DNA from: Salinicola avicenniae
GTDB lineage: Bacteria; Pseudomonadota; Gammaproteobacteria; Pseudomonadales; Halomonadaceae
DNA: 64,000 bases
Reading direction: 5' to 3'
Assembly: GCF_023736115.1 (NCBI RefSeq)
Contig: NZ_JAKQZC010000003.1
Location: forward strand, 372,001 to 436,000
In this document: in pieces, positions 27,269-35,718 of the stretch
Layout: every line of letters starts with the position of its first letter
Position numbering within the stretch: the first letter of the stretch is position 1
Program-made: the position numbers and the translations under genes
Notes under the pieces: model-generated
Told to the model about the DNA's origin: nothing
The model's database searches: none
Seen by the model: the letters and a program-made list of their open reading frames with translations, nothing else

Positions 27269-28225
27269 ATGACTCAGCAACTCGACTCTCTCAAGCAGCT
27301 TTCCATGGTGGTCGCCGACACCGGCGATCTCGACGCGATACGCCGCTATCAGCCGCACGATGCGACGACCAACCCGTCGTTGATCCTCAAGGCTTTCGAT
27401 CTCGAGGGCTACCAGGGCCTGATCGACGAGACGCTGGCCGCCGTGAAATCGGAGATCGCTGACGTCGACGCACGTGTCGAAGAAGCGGTGGATCGCCTCT
27501 CGGTCGCCATCGGCACCGAAATCACCAAGCTGGTGCCGGGGCGTGTCTCGACCGAGGTCGCGGCCAAGCTCTCCTTCGATGAAGCCGCGAGCATCGAGAA
27601 GGCGCATCATCTGATCGATCTCTACGAAAAGCAGGGCGTGTCGAAGGATCGCGTGCTGATCAAGCTGGCCTCGACCTGGGAAGGTATTCGCGCCGCCGAG
27701 AAGCTCGAGAAGGAAGGCATCCAGTGTAACCTCACGCTGCTGTTCTCCGACGCGCAGGCGCGTGCCTGCTTCGAGGCCGGCGTCTACCTGATATCGCCGT
27801 TCGTCGGTCGCGTCACCGACTGGTACAAGGCGGCTACCGGCACCGAATCCTACGTGCCGGATGAAGACCCGGGCGTGGTCTTCGTGCGTGGCGTCTGCGA
27901 CTACGCCAGCCGCTACGGCTACGACACCGTGGTCATGGGCGCGAGCTTCCGCAACACCGATCAGGTGTTGGCACTGGCCGGCTGCAATCGCCTGACCATC
28001 TCCCCGGCGCTGCTCGAAGAGCTGGCTTCCTCCGAGGGTGAGGTGACGCGCAAGGTGACCGACACCGGCGAAAGCAGCGAGCGTCTGGCACCGATCGGCG
28101 AAGCCCAGTTCCGCTGGGAGCACAACGAGGATGCCATGGCGACGGAAAAGCTGGCCGAGGGCATCCGCAAGTTCGCCGCTGACCAGACCAAGCTGGAAGG
28201 CCTGCTCGCCAAGCGTCTGGGCTGA
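27269..28225 (+). CDS. tal: Transaldolase
   Basis: A 318-residue class I transaldolase very close in length and register to E. coli TalB. Signatures are [21 protein letters not shown] (about residues 12-32) and the Schiff-base lysine K132 in [11 protein letters not shown], the same number as in TalB. It transfers dihydroxyacetone between sedoheptulose 7-phosphate and glyceraldehyde 3-phosphate. Placed after the kinase, it helps drain xylulose 5-phosphate through the pentose phosphate pathway. GGAG 6 bases before the ATG at 27269 fixes the start. Confidence 0.95.
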   Translation: MTQQLDSLKQLSMVVADTGDLDAIRRYQPHDATTNPSLILKAFDLEGYQGLIDETLAAVKSEIADVDARVEEAVDRLSVAIGTEITKLVPGRVSTEVAAKLSFDEAASIEKAHHLIDLYEKQGVSKDRVLIKLASTWEGIRAAEKLEKEGIQCNLTLLFSDAQARACFEAGVYLISPFVGRVTDWYKAATGTESYVPDEDPGVVFVRGVCDYASRYGYDTVVMGASFRNTDQVLALAGCNRLTISPALLEELASSEGEVTRKVTDTGESSERLAPIGEAQFRWEHNEDAMATEKLAEGIRKFAADQTKLEGLLAKRLG

Positions 28226-28410
28226 GGGCGCATCAGGGCGCGCTCGCCTTGACGCGATGCGCGCCGCCGGTCGCGACGAGACTGGCGGCCCCGTCCGCAC
28301 CGGACCTGCCGGGCAAGACGACGGGGTTTTGATCAGACGCGGCTTCGATCAGATGGGCCTCGAGCAGACGGGCCTGGTCAATAGAGTGCTAGGTTTGCGG
28401 TAACGTGCTG

Positions 28411-28434
28411 CCCCGGCCGACCCCCGGCCGGGGG
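28411..28434 (+). other. GC-rich hairpin upstream of the DUF3302 gene
   Basis: CCCCGGCCG (28411-28419) pairs with CGGCCGGGG (28425-28433) across a 5-base loop, 18 bases before the DUF3302 ATG. It has no T tract. The remaining 28226-28410 has no gene, only a degenerate three-copy repeat near 28332-28372. Confidence 0.4.
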
Positions 28435-28451
28435 CCTGCCGAGGTCGAACC

Positions 28452-28814
28452 ATGCTCAGCTACATCGCGTTAGGTTTGCTGATCTTTGTGGCGCTGGTAT
28501 TGTTCTACGGCATCATTGCCGTTCACGATATTCCCTACCTGATCGCCAAACGGCGTGATCATCCTCACCAAGACGCGATCCATATCGCGGGCTGGGTCAG
28601 CCTCTTCACTCTCCACGTGCTGTGGCCGTTCCTCTGGATCTGGGCAACGCTCTATCGCCCCGAGCGCGGCTGGGGGTTTCGCCAGCTGCAGGATGCCCAA
28701 CTGCGCGAGCAGCTCGAACTCGAGCGGCTGCGTGACGATCTCGAGCGGATGCGAGCCAGAGTAGCGGTACTGGAAGCCTCGGCGCCTGCGCCGCCCCGCG
28801 ACGGGGAGGCGTAA
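28452..28814 (+). CDS. DUF3302 inner membrane protein (YiaW-like)
   Basis: A 120-residue protein with two hydrophobic helices (about residues 4-24 and 47-66, the latter SLFTLHVLWPFLWIWATLY) and a C-terminal coiled coil (about 82-112, heptad-like LEQLERLRDDLERMRARV pattern). It matches DUF3302, whose E. coli member YiaW is encoded beside the HlyD-family YiaV; the same order is kept here, with only 2 bases between stop and next ATG. Likely forms one membrane unit with its partner; function unknown. Confidence 0.85.
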   Translation: MLSYIALGLLIFVALVLFYGIIAVHDIPYLIAKRRDHPHQDAIHIAGWVSLFTLHVLWPFLWIWATLYRPERGWGFRQLQDAQLREQLELERLRDDLERMRARVAVLEASAPAPPRDGEA

Positions 28815-28816
28815 GC

Positions 28817-29944
28817 ATGGAAACCCTGATCGTTCTTACCTATGCCGCGATCTGCATTGCCGTCTTCAAGCTCTTTCGCATCCCGCAGAACAAGTGGACC
28901 GTGCCCACCGCGATTCTCGGTGGGGTCGTACTGCTGGCGGCGCTCGTGCTGGTGATGAACTATAACCATCCGTTCACGCGACAGGTCCGCCAGGCCTATA
29001 CGGTGACGCCACTGGTATCGGAAGTGCGGGCGCGTGTCGTCAGTGTCGACGTGGCCCCCAATTCGCGGGTAGAGGCCGGTACGCCACTGTTCACGCTCGA
29101 CAGCGCCCGCTACGAGGCCAGGGTCGCACGGCTAAGCGCAGAGCTGGCGGATGCGCTGCGCAACTCGCAAGGACGGGTGGCCAGCGTCGGCGAGGCGCAG
29201 GCCGCGTTGGTCGCGGCGGTGGCTCAGCGCGATCAGGCGCAGCGGACCTACGACCGCTATCAGGGGGCGGCGTCAGCCTTCAGCCGGCAGCAGCTGGATC
29301 AGGCGCGCGAACGGCTGGAGACGAGCCAGGCGGGCGTCGGGCAGGCGCAGGCGGCCCTGGAGCGTGCGCGTGCCGAGCAAGAGACCGCCGATGGCGCGGT
29401 CGACCCGGTCGTGGCCGCCAAGCAGGCCGAACTGGAAGAGGCGCAGCTGGATCTCGCCAACACAGTGATCCGCGCCCCTACCGATGGCTACCTGACACAG
29501 CTGGCGGTGAGGCCGGGAATGATGGCGGTGCCGCTTCCGCTACGACCGCTCGGGGTCTTCCTGCATGCGCAGTCCGGCACCTTTACCGCAGCCTTCCGGC
29601 AGCAGTCGCTGGCACGGATCGAAAAGGGAGCCGCCGCGGAGCTGGTCTTCGATGCGCTTCCCGGCAAGATCTTCCAGGCCGAGGTGATCGAGGTGCTGCC
29701 GGCAATCGCCGAGTCGCAGCTGATCGCCGGCGACCGGCTGGTCGGCAGCGAGGCATTCACTGACATGGATAGCCGCGCACTGGTCACGCTGGCGCTGCAG
29801 CCGGGGGAGACGCTACCGCATTTGCCGCTGGGGCTCAGCGGGCAGGCGGCCGTCTATAGCGAGCACGTCCACCATATCGCCGTCATGCGACGCATCCTGC
29901 TGCGCATGCTGAGCTGGCAGCACTATCTCTATCTTGACCACTGA
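28817..29944 (+). CDS. HlyD-family membrane fusion protein (YiaV/YibH-like)
   Basis: The 375-residue protein has an N-terminal double hydrophobic segment (about residues 3-15 and 27-50), a lipoyl/barrel-sandwich half (VSVDVAPNSRVEAGTPLFTLD, about 73-93), a long Ala/Gln/Arg-rich coiled-coil hairpin (about 97-210), the second lipoyl half (VIRAPTDGYLTQLAV) and a beta-barrel end. It resembles adaptors of efflux or secretion systems, but no transporter or outer membrane factor is encoded beside it, as with YiaV. Substrate unknown. Confidence 0.85.
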   Translation: METLIVLTYAAICIAVFKLFRIPQNKWTVPTAILGGVVLLAALVLVMNYNHPFTRQVRQAYTVTPLVSEVRARVVSVDVAPNSRVEAGTPLFTLDSARYEARVARLSAELADALRNSQGRVASVGEAQAALVAAVAQRDQAQRTYDRYQGAASAFSRQQLDQARERLETSQAGVGQAQAALERARAEQETADGAVDPVVAAKQAELEEAQLDLANTVIRAPTDGYLTQLAVRPGMMAVPLPLRPLGVFLHAQSGTFTAAFRQQSLARIEKGAAAELVFDALPGKIFQAEVIEVLPAIAESQLIAGDRLVGSEAFTDMDSRALVTLALQPGETLPHLPLGLSGQAAVYSEHVHHIAVMRRILLRMLSWQHYLYLDH

Positions 29945-29959
29945 GCCACCTCGACGACT

Positions 29960-30001
29960 GAGCCGACGAGCGAGGTGCTGTCCGGCTTGCTCGTCGGGCT
30001 C
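29960..30001. terminator. Probable bidirectional terminator hairpin
   Basis: GAGCCGACGAGC (29960-29971) pairs with GCTCGTCGGGCTC (29989-30001) with a single bulged C. It sits between the convergent stops of the HlyD-type and luciferase-like genes. No T tract on either side, so termination may be Rho-dependent or the hairpin may protect 3' ends. Confidence 0.45.
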
Positions 30002-30015
30002 TCCTCATCGCCCTC

Positions 30016-31014
30016 TCAGCCGGCGTCGCGTTGTACCTGAGCGAGAATCTCGTAGGAGGTCACCCGATCCGCGTGGTCGTAGCAGTCGGTATTGACCATG
30101 ATCTCGTCGGCGCCGGTGGCCTCGAGCAGCTCGTCGAGCTGCTGCCGGATCGTGGCCGGGCCGCCGACCACCGAGGCTCCGAGGTTCTGCGACACCATCG
30201 CCTGCTCCTGCGGCGACCAGTCGAGCGCCTCGACCGGCGGCCGGGTACGCGTGCTCTTGCCGCGAATCAGGTTGAGGAATTTCTGCTGCTGGGTCGTGGC
30301 GAGGAAGCGCGCACGCTCGTCGCTTTCGGCAGCCATCAGCGGGATGCCGATCATCGCGTGCGGTGCGTCGAGCACGCCGGGTTGGAAGCCTTCGCGATAG
30401 AGATGCAGCGCCTCGACCATGTAACCCGGGGCGAACTGGCCGGCAAAGGCGAAGGGTAGCCCGAGGCGCGCCGCCAACTGGGCGCTGTAGCCGCTGGAGC
30501 CCAGCAGCCAGATGGGCACGTGGGTGCCCTGGCCGGGAATCGCGCGTACGCGCTGGCCGGGCGTGCTGTCGCCCAGGTAGCGGCGCAGTTCGTCGAGTCG
30601 GTCGGGAAAGTCGTTGATGCCGGCTCGCGGGTCGCGGCGCATGGCCTGCATGGTGATGCCGTCCGAGCCCGGTGCGCGGCCCAACCCGAGATCGATGCGA
30701 TCGGGGTAGAGCGTTGCCAGCGTCCCGAACTGTTCGGCGACGACCAGCGGAGGATGGTTGGGCAGCATGATGCCGCCGCTGCCGACGCGGATGCGCGACG
30801 TGGCGCCGGCGACATGGCCGATCAGCACGCTGGTCGCGGCGCTGGCGATGCCGTCGATATTGTGGTGCTCCGCCAGCCAGAAACGGTTGTAGCCCAGATT
30901 TTCGGTGCGCTTGGCCAGGTCGACGGTATGGCGGAAGGTCTCCGCCGGCGTGCCGTCGACGGTGATCGGCGCCAAGTCGAGCACCGAGAGGGGAATGTCG
31001 GCAAGTCGTGACAT
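30016..31014 (-). CDS. Luciferase-like monooxygenase (LLM class flavin-dependent oxidoreductase)
   Basis: The 332-residue protein has the MsnO8-type bacterial-luciferase-family features: LSVLDLAPI start, [18 protein letters not shown] (about residues 44-61), [24 protein letters not shown] (about 74-97) and [13 protein letters not shown]. Members use FMNH2 or F420 to oxygenate aldehydes, sulfonates or other small substrates. It follows the TPR gene by 101 bases, with a long inverted repeat between. It could be the last member of the hemolysin/ligase/oxidase/SDR group or a separate gene. Confidence 0.9.
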   Translation of the reverse strand: MSRLADIPLSVLDLAPITVDGTPAETFRHTVDLAKRTENLGYNRFWLAEHHNIDGIASAATSVLIGHVAGATSRIRVGSGGIMLPNHPPLVVAEQFGTLATLYPDRIDLGLGRAPGSDGITMQAMRRDPRAGINDFPDRLDELRRYLGDSTPGQRVRAIPGQGTHVPIWLLGSSGYSAQLAARLGLPFAFAGQFAPGYMVEALHLYREGFQPGVLDAPHAMIGIPLMAAESDERARFLATTQQQKFLNLIRGKSTRTRPPVEALDWSPQEQAMVSQNLGASVVGGPATIRQQLDELLEATGADEIMVNTDCYDHADRVTSYEILAQVQRDAG

Positions 31015-31050
31015 GAGCGGTCTCTCGCAGAAAATGTCGGGGCACTCGTT

Positions 31051-31082
31051 AGCGCCCTCATGATGCTCATGATGAGGGCGCT
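31051..31082 (-). other. Inverted repeat between the TPR and luciferase-like genes
   Basis: AGCGCCCTCAT (31051-31061) and ATGAGGGCGCT (31072-31082) form a perfect 11-bp stem with a 10-base loop. No T tract follows on the minus strand. It probably marks a transcript end or processing point after the TPR gene. Confidence 0.5.
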
Positions 31083-31115
31083 GGCGCTGAATGCAACCGA
31101 TGCGATCCCGCGGGC

Positions 31116-31811
31116 TCAGTCGTCGAGTTCCGCCGCAAGCTGGCGAATCTCCTCCCGGCGGCCGGCGTCGGCTATTTCGCGACCGGGCCGTGGCGCCGCC
31201 GCCTCGGCCTTCTGCAAGGCCTGGCGGGCGCCCGCATCGTCATCGTTGTCGTGAAGATAGTCGGCCCAGAAATAGTTGCTGTCGAGACCGTCGGGATCGA
31301 TCGCCAACCCTTTCAGCAGTAGCTCGCGTGCCCGATCGTCGTCGCCGAAGCTGATCGGCCAGCCGGGTACCTGATGATAGAGCGTGCCGAGACTGGTATA
31401 GGCGGACCCCGAGAGCACCTGTGGGTCCAAGGCGATGGCGTGTTCGAAAGCCTGGCGCGCGTCCTTGACCTGAGAGAGCGCGCTGAGTCCGCCGCCCGCG
31501 CCGGCCTGCGAGGCGCGGATGATACCCGCCCAGGTGGCCAGGGCGGCGCTGTCCGGATGCGCGTTCGTCAGCGCTTGGGCGCGCTGGTATAGCTGGTCGA
31601 AGGCCGATTCGCGTCGGGCCTCCGGCGTGCGATAGCGGATCTGGGCCCAGCGGCTCTGCAGCTCGTGCAGACCGGCGGAGATGTCGGTTTCGGTGGTCTC
31701 GGTGGCCGCGGTTGGCGTCGCCGGCGCGGCGACGGCATCGATAGCGGGCAGGCCGGCAACGAGTACCAGGGCGAGCCACAGCGGGCGGAGGGTCTGGCGT
31801 CGCGTTGTCAT
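31116..31811 (-). CDS. Exported TPR-like protein
   Basis: A 231-residue protein with a signal peptide ([20 protein letters not shown], ending about AVA-A at residue 27) and TPR-type helices: [17 protein letters not shown] (about 127-143) and [28 protein letters not shown] (about 169-196). The start is the ATG at 31811; the longer frame to 31973 runs back into the SDR gene. Such small periplasmic TPR proteins usually act as scaffolds. It follows the SDR gene by 50 bases and may be part of the same transcript. Confidence 0.75.
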   Translation of the reverse strand: MTTRRQTLRPLWLALVLVAGLPAIDAVAAPATPTAATETTETDISAGLHELQSRWAQIRYRTPEARRESAFDQLYQRAQALTNAHPDSAALATWAGIIRASQAGAGGGLSALSQVKDARQAFEHAIALDPQVLSGSAYTSLGTLYHQVPGWPISFGDDDRARELLLKGLAIDPDGLDSNYFWADYLHDNDDDAGARQALQKAEAAAPRPGREIADAGRREEIRQLAAELDD

Positions 31812-31861
31812 GATGACTTTACCTCTCTGGCATGGCGATAAGGCGCCTGAAGGCAACGCCG

Positions 31862-32659
31862 TCAGGGCGAGGAGGACAGATCGCGGGCATGGCGCTGGAT
31901 CAAGGGCAGGCGTTTTTTCAGCGCGCGGTCGACCAGCCCTGGGGCCAGCGCGTTGAGCTTGACCAGCAGGCACTCCGGCCAGCCGATCTGACGCTCGCGC
32001 GCGGAGGTTTCGATGCCGCGAATCACGGCGGCGGCGACGTCCTCGGGTTCATCGACCCGGTTGCCCAATGCGGTATTCATGGCATCGGCACTGGCGCTGT
32101 TCATGGCGGTTCGGGTGGCGCGCGGGGCCAGATAGAGCACCTGTACCGGCGTATCCGCCAGTTCGCGCCTCAGGGCCTGACTGAAACCGCGCAGGGCGAA
32201 CTTGGACGCGCAATAGGCGGTGTACCCCGGATGGCCGATGGCGCCGAACGCCGATCCCACGTTGACCACCCAAGCCGCGGGGCGATGAAGCAGCCGTGGC
32301 AGCAGTGCCTGGGTCAGCAGCAGCGTGGCGCTGATGTTGAGGTCGATCATCGCGGTCAGACGTTCGGCTGACTGCTCATCGAACAGGCCGAAATGGTTGA
32401 TACCGGCGGCGTTGATCAGCATGTCGATGCCGGCCTGATCGGCGGCGTTCACCACACGCTGTCGGTCTTCGCTGTGGGTCAGGTCGGCCCCGAGTACCTG
32501 TATACGGTCCGGTGCCGAGGCCTGCAGCGGCGCGAGCGGCGACTTGTCGCGGCCAACCAGTAGCAGTCTGGCGCCATGGGCCGCCAACTGTGCGCTCAGT
32601 TCGCGCCCGATGCCGCCGCTGGCGCCGGTCAGCAGGATGCGGCGTTCAGACCAGCGCAT
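31862..32659 (-). CDS. Short-chain dehydrogenase/reductase (SDR)
   Basis: A 265-residue classical SDR with TGASGGIG (about residues 11-18, cofactor loop), NAAGINHFG (NAG-like motif), catalytic Ser in NVGSAFG and YCASK (Tyr-x3-Lys, about 154-158). The preference for NADPH is suggested by GRDKS after the second strand. It overlaps the upstream heme-oxygenase-like gene by 14 bases and has GAGGAAC 8 bases before its ATG. In this cluster it would supply a ketone or aldehyde reduction step; substrate not known. Confidence 0.88.
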   Translation of the reverse strand: MRWSERRILLTGASGGIGRELSAQLAAHGARLLLVGRDKSPLAPLQASAPDRIQVLGADLTHSEDRQRVVNAADQAGIDMLINAAGINHFGLFDEQSAERLTAMIDLNISATLLLTQALLPRLLHRPAAWVVNVGSAFGAIGHPGYTAYCASKFALRGFSQALRRELADTPVQVLYLAPRATRTAMNSASADAMNTALGNRVDEPEDVAAAVIRGIETSARERQIGWPECLLVKLNALAPGLVDRALKKRLPLIQRHARDLSSSP

Positions 32660-33341
32660 GGCTGAGTTCCTCGTGATGGCGGGCGGTATCCGTGTCCTGC
32701 CTCAAGGTTCGGAAGAGTGCGCCATAGAGCCGGTAGAGCATATTGGCGGTGTCGATGATCGCCTGTAGGTCCTCCGGTGATTCGAGTCGATTGATCTGTT
32801 CCTCGAAGAACGCGAGATGCCCGATATCCAGACTGCCGTGGGACTCGAGATAGCGGAAGGCCTCGGCGGGCAGCCCCGCGCCGTCGCGGATCTTCTCCGC
32901 CGCCTGAGTGGCGAGGGCGGTACTGGTGCCTTCCAGCACATGCACCATGCCGAAGAAGCCGACGGGATTGTCATGCGCGATGACGTCGCGCACATAGCGC
33001 ACCATCAGCTCCGTGGCCGGTGCCGGCCGCGCGGCGGCCACGGCATCGGCGTCGCCTCCCAGCGCGCGTATGTCATCGAGAATCCAGGCCTGGTGGCCGT
33101 ACTCCTCCTCGATGTATTCGACCAGTGCGCCGCGCAGCCACTCCAGGCGTTCGGGCAGTCGCGCACCGCAGGCCATCATCAGCGGTACCGTCTGTCTGAC
33201 GTGGTGATAGGCCTGGCCCAGAAATGCCAGATAGGTTTCGCGATCGATGTCGCCGGCTAGCGCGCGGCGAATGACCGGCGTGTCGAGCAGCCACTGGCGA
33301 TGACTGGCGGTAGCTTGTTGCAGCGTGGTGTAGTGGGACAT
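32646..33341 (-). CDS. TenA/heme-oxygenase-like iron-containing redox enzyme (putative di-iron oxidase)
   Basis: A 231-residue all-helical protein of the TenA/PqqC/heme-oxygenase-like superfamily. Candidate metal ligands fit the heme-oxygenase-like di-iron pattern: H46/H47, E78-E80 with H83 (EEEYGHQ), H134/E137 (HVLEGTS) and H168/D172/H175 (HGSLDIGH). It lacks the cysteine expected of TenA thiaminases. Related di-iron enzymes such as UndA, BesC and SznF carry out oxidative C-C cleavage or N-oxygenation. I chose the ATG at 33341 with AAGGAG 7 bases upstream. It follows the ligase by 78 bases and overlaps the SDR. Confidence 0.75.
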   Translation of the reverse strand: MSHYTTLQQATASHRQWLLDTPVIRRALAGDIDRETYLAFLGQAYHHVRQTVPLMMACGARLPERLEWLRGALVEYIEEEYGHQAWILDDIRALGGDADAVAAARPAPATELMVRYVRDVIAHDNPVGFFGMVHVLEGTSTALATQAAEKIRDGAGLPAEAFRYLESHGSLDIGHLAFFEEQINRLESPEDLQAIIDTANMLYRLYGALFRTLRQDTDTARHHEELSHALV

Positions 33342-33419
33342 GGTCATGCTCCTTTGGTCGTGGGCGCCCGGCGAGGAGGTGGTGGTTCGGGCGGTGTCGC
33401 GGTCTGTCATGAAAGGCCG

Positions 33420-34874
33420 TCAGGCCGTTGCCGGCGTCACCGGCTGCTGCAGCCAGGCGGCATATCGCTTGGCGAGCGCGTCGCGTCGCAGGCGGCCGTT
33501 GGCCGTGGCCAGGTCGTTATCGGGGGTAAAGGGGGCCGTGCGACGCCACAGCGAGACACGCGCGTAGTCGGGAAGCCGCGCGTTGGCGTGCGCCACGGCC
33601 TCGGCCAACTGACGGTCGTCGACCCAGTCGCCGCGGGGGACGAGCAGTGCCCGGTTGGCGGGTTCGGCCTCTCCGCTGACCCAGGCCTGGGCAATCGCGG
33701 GGTCCGCGGTCAGTTCGGCCTCGACCCAGGCGGGGTCGACGTTGCGTCCATAGGCGGTGATGAAGACCTGGCGCCGGCGTCCGGCCAGCTGCAGGCGTTC
33801 TCCCGTCAGCACGCCGAGATCGCCGGTCGGCCAACGGCTCGGCATGGGGGTGTCGTCACCCAGGTAGCCAAGCATCAGCGCGCCTTCGACCTGCACTTCG
33901 CCGTCCGCGGTGAGCGTGACCCGGGCATGCGGGAGCGGCGTACCGACGCTACCGGGGACGGTGTCGCCGGGGCGGTTGAGCGTCACGACCGAGGTGCACT
34001 CGGATAGTCCGTAGCCTTCGTAGATCGGCCAGCCGGCGGCCGCTGCCCTGGCCAGCAGGCTTGGGGCCACCGGCGCGCCGCCCACGGCGAAGAAACGGCC
34101 GAAGTCCAGCGGCGTACCGGCCTGGCGGGTCAGCAGTGCCGAGAGCAATTGCGGAACCAGGATCAGGCTATCTGGCGCCTGCTCGTGCAGCGTGCGCCAG
34201 CCGAGGTCGGCATCGAAACCGGCGCCCCCCTGCCAGCCGAGCGAGGCCAGCGCGGGCAGCGTGACCCGCGCGCCCAGCCAGAGCGGGGCATAGAGCCCAC
34301 CCACGTTCTCCAGCAGCGTCGCCAGTGGCAACAGGGCCAGGTGATGACGCACGCCGCAGTCGGCGGCAACGTCCGCCAGGCTCCTGGCGACGGTCAGCTG
34401 GCTATCGCTGCCCAGACAGACGCCTTTCGGCGAGCCGCTGGTGCCCGACGTAAAGGTGATCTTGTGCGTACCGTCGGGCAGCGGGGGAGACGGCGCGTCG
34501 GCACGTCGATGCAGGGTCTCGTCGTGGGCGGTGTCGAAACCCTGGGCGCGAGCGAACTCGGTAGGGCCGATCAGCGTGTCGATGCCGGCGCGCGCCAGGA
34601 CGTGCGTGAGCTGGGCCGGTGAAAAGAAGGCGGGTAACGGAACGCTGACGCAGCCCGCTTGCATCAGGGCCAGGTCCCACAGCGCCCAGGCCACGCCATT
34701 GTCGAGCATTACCCCGACCCGGCTGGCACCGCTCCGGCGCAGCTGCGTCACGCGCTGATTCAGCACATCGGGGAGCTCGCCGTAGGTGATACGGCTGCTG
34801 GCATCGGCCAGCGTGACCTGCTGCGGCTGACACCGTGCCAGCGTTTCGAGATGGGAGAAGAACGCGTCGCGCAT
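33420..34874 (-). CDS. AMP-dependent synthetase/ligase family protein, atypical A10 motif
   Basis: A 484-residue ANL-superfamily protein. It has the A3 phosphate loop TSGTSGSPKG (142-151), YEGYGLSECTS (A5) and TGDLGVL (A7). The C-terminal A10 region reads ATANGRLRR: the usual lysine of the GK motif is arginine, which may weaken or change adenylation. Homologues are annotated long-chain acyl-CoA ligases. The ATG at 34874 lies 2 bases after the hemolysin-like stop, with GGGAG before it; a longer frame to 35360 overlaps that gene and is rejected. It probably activates or carries an acyl or amino acid substrate. Confidence 0.82.
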   Translation of the reverse strand: MRDAFFSHLETLARCQPQQVTLADASSRITYGELPDVLNQRVTQLRRSGASRVGVMLDNGVAWALWDLALMQAGCVSVPLPAFFSPAQLTHVLARAGIDTLIGPTEFARAQGFDTAHDETLHRRADAPSPPLPDGTHKITFTSGTSGSPKGVCLGSDSQLTVARSLADVAADCGVRHHLALLPLATLLENVGGLYAPLWLGARVTLPALASLGWQGGAGFDADLGWRTLHEQAPDSLILVPQLLSALLTRQAGTPLDFGRFFAVGGAPVAPSLLARAAAAGWPIYEGYGLSECTSVVTLNRPGDTVPGSVGTPLPHARVTLTADGEVQVEGALMLGYLGDDTPMPSRWPTGDLGVLTGERLQLAGRRRQVFITAYGRNVDPAWVEAELTADPAIAQAWVSGEAEPANRALLVPRGDWVDDRQLAEAVAHANARLPDYARVSLWRRTAPFTPDNDLATANGRLRRDALAKRYAAWLQQPVTPATA

Positions 34875-34876
34875 GA

Positions 34877-35533
34877 TCAGCTCCCGACGTTCGCGGTTGG
34901 TGTCTGCGCGTCCAGCGCACGCGGGTCGCGTTCCGCCGCCTGCAAGTGATGCCACGCCGCCAGCAGATCGCCGCCCATGACCCAGGGGCGGTGCAGATAG
35001 TAGTTGCCCCAGGCATCCTTGGCCGAGCCCAGCCGCTCGGGGTCGGCCTCGGCCAACAGGCGCACGTCGAGTCCCAGACGGCGAAAGCCGTTGCGCACGG
35101 TGGCCGTCGCGGTAAAGGCGAGCCAATGGCAACCTTCGGCGACCAGCGTATCGATCAGTCGACGAATCAGCGGGACCGTCAACCCGGGACGACTGGCGGA
35201 GAGATTGCCGATCTCGGCCAAGGTGTTGCGTGCCACCGGCCGGCCCACGGCGGCGGCGAGCGCCGCTTCGATTGGCGCGTCCAGGTAGCTTTCCAGGAAC
35301 AGCGGTGTGGCATCGGCCCGGCGGACGCCAACGGCGGCCAACAGGTCGTTCCCATCCCACAGCCCGAACAGGCGGGGCGCGAAGTGGTGCAGGGTGGCGC
35401 CGTGCTGGCGGTGATAGGTCGCGGCGATAAAGGCTTCCAGTCTTGCCCGTGTCTCGCGGTCGCGGCCTTCTCGCCAGATCAGCGTGGACGATGACGCGTC
35501 AGGCAGAGACGGCATGTCGGATAGAGCGGTCAT
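34877..35533 (-). CDS. Thermostable hemolysin (delta-VPH) family protein, GNAT-like
   Basis: This 218-residue protein matches the thermostable hemolysin family named after Vibrio parahaemolyticus delta-VPH: FLESYLDAPIE (about residues 78-88), AEIGNLSASRPG (about 105-116), AFTATATVRNGFRRLGL (about 138-154) and WGNYYLHRPWVMGG. The fold is expected to resemble N-acyltransferases such as homoserine-lactone synthases, so an acyl-transfer role within the following ligase/oxidase/SDR genes is as likely as lysis. No signal peptide is seen, which argues against a secreted toxin. GAGGGT precedes the ATG. First gene of the cluster. Confidence 0.8.
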   Translation of the reverse strand: MTALSDMPSLPDASSSTLIWREGRDRETRARLEAFIAATYHRQHGATLHHFAPRLFGLWDGNDLLAAVGVRRADATPLFLESYLDAPIEAALAAAVGRPVARNTLAEIGNLSASRPGLTVPLIRRLIDTLVAEGCHWLAFTATATVRNGFRRLGLDVRLLAEADPERLGSAKDAWGNYYLHRPWVMGGDLLAAWHHLQAAERDPRALDAQTPTANVGS

Positions 35534-35718
35534 GCGCAGACCCTCGCGGTGAGTTCGCGAGCAGATTGCGCCGGGCGCCCTTAACGCAGGCTTACGCCCG
35601 GCGTCGGTCGGGCCGCGTGCCGGTAGCGGAAGCGTCGGTGCCCACGGGCATTCCAGGCGTCGTCTACACTGGGGCGTGTCAGCGAAGGGAAGACAGACAC
35701 AAACAAACAGGGGTAATC

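Noticed and set aside
33420-35360. 646-codon frame suggesting a longer ligase fusion
   Set aside because: The N-terminal part overlaps the hemolysin-family gene out of frame and is low-complexity; a Shine-Dalgarno supports the ATG at 34874.
34877-35533. Virulence hemolysin
   Set aside because: The family name comes from a Vibrio protein; here there is no signal peptide, and the operon partners are metabolic enzymes, so a toxin claim is not supported.
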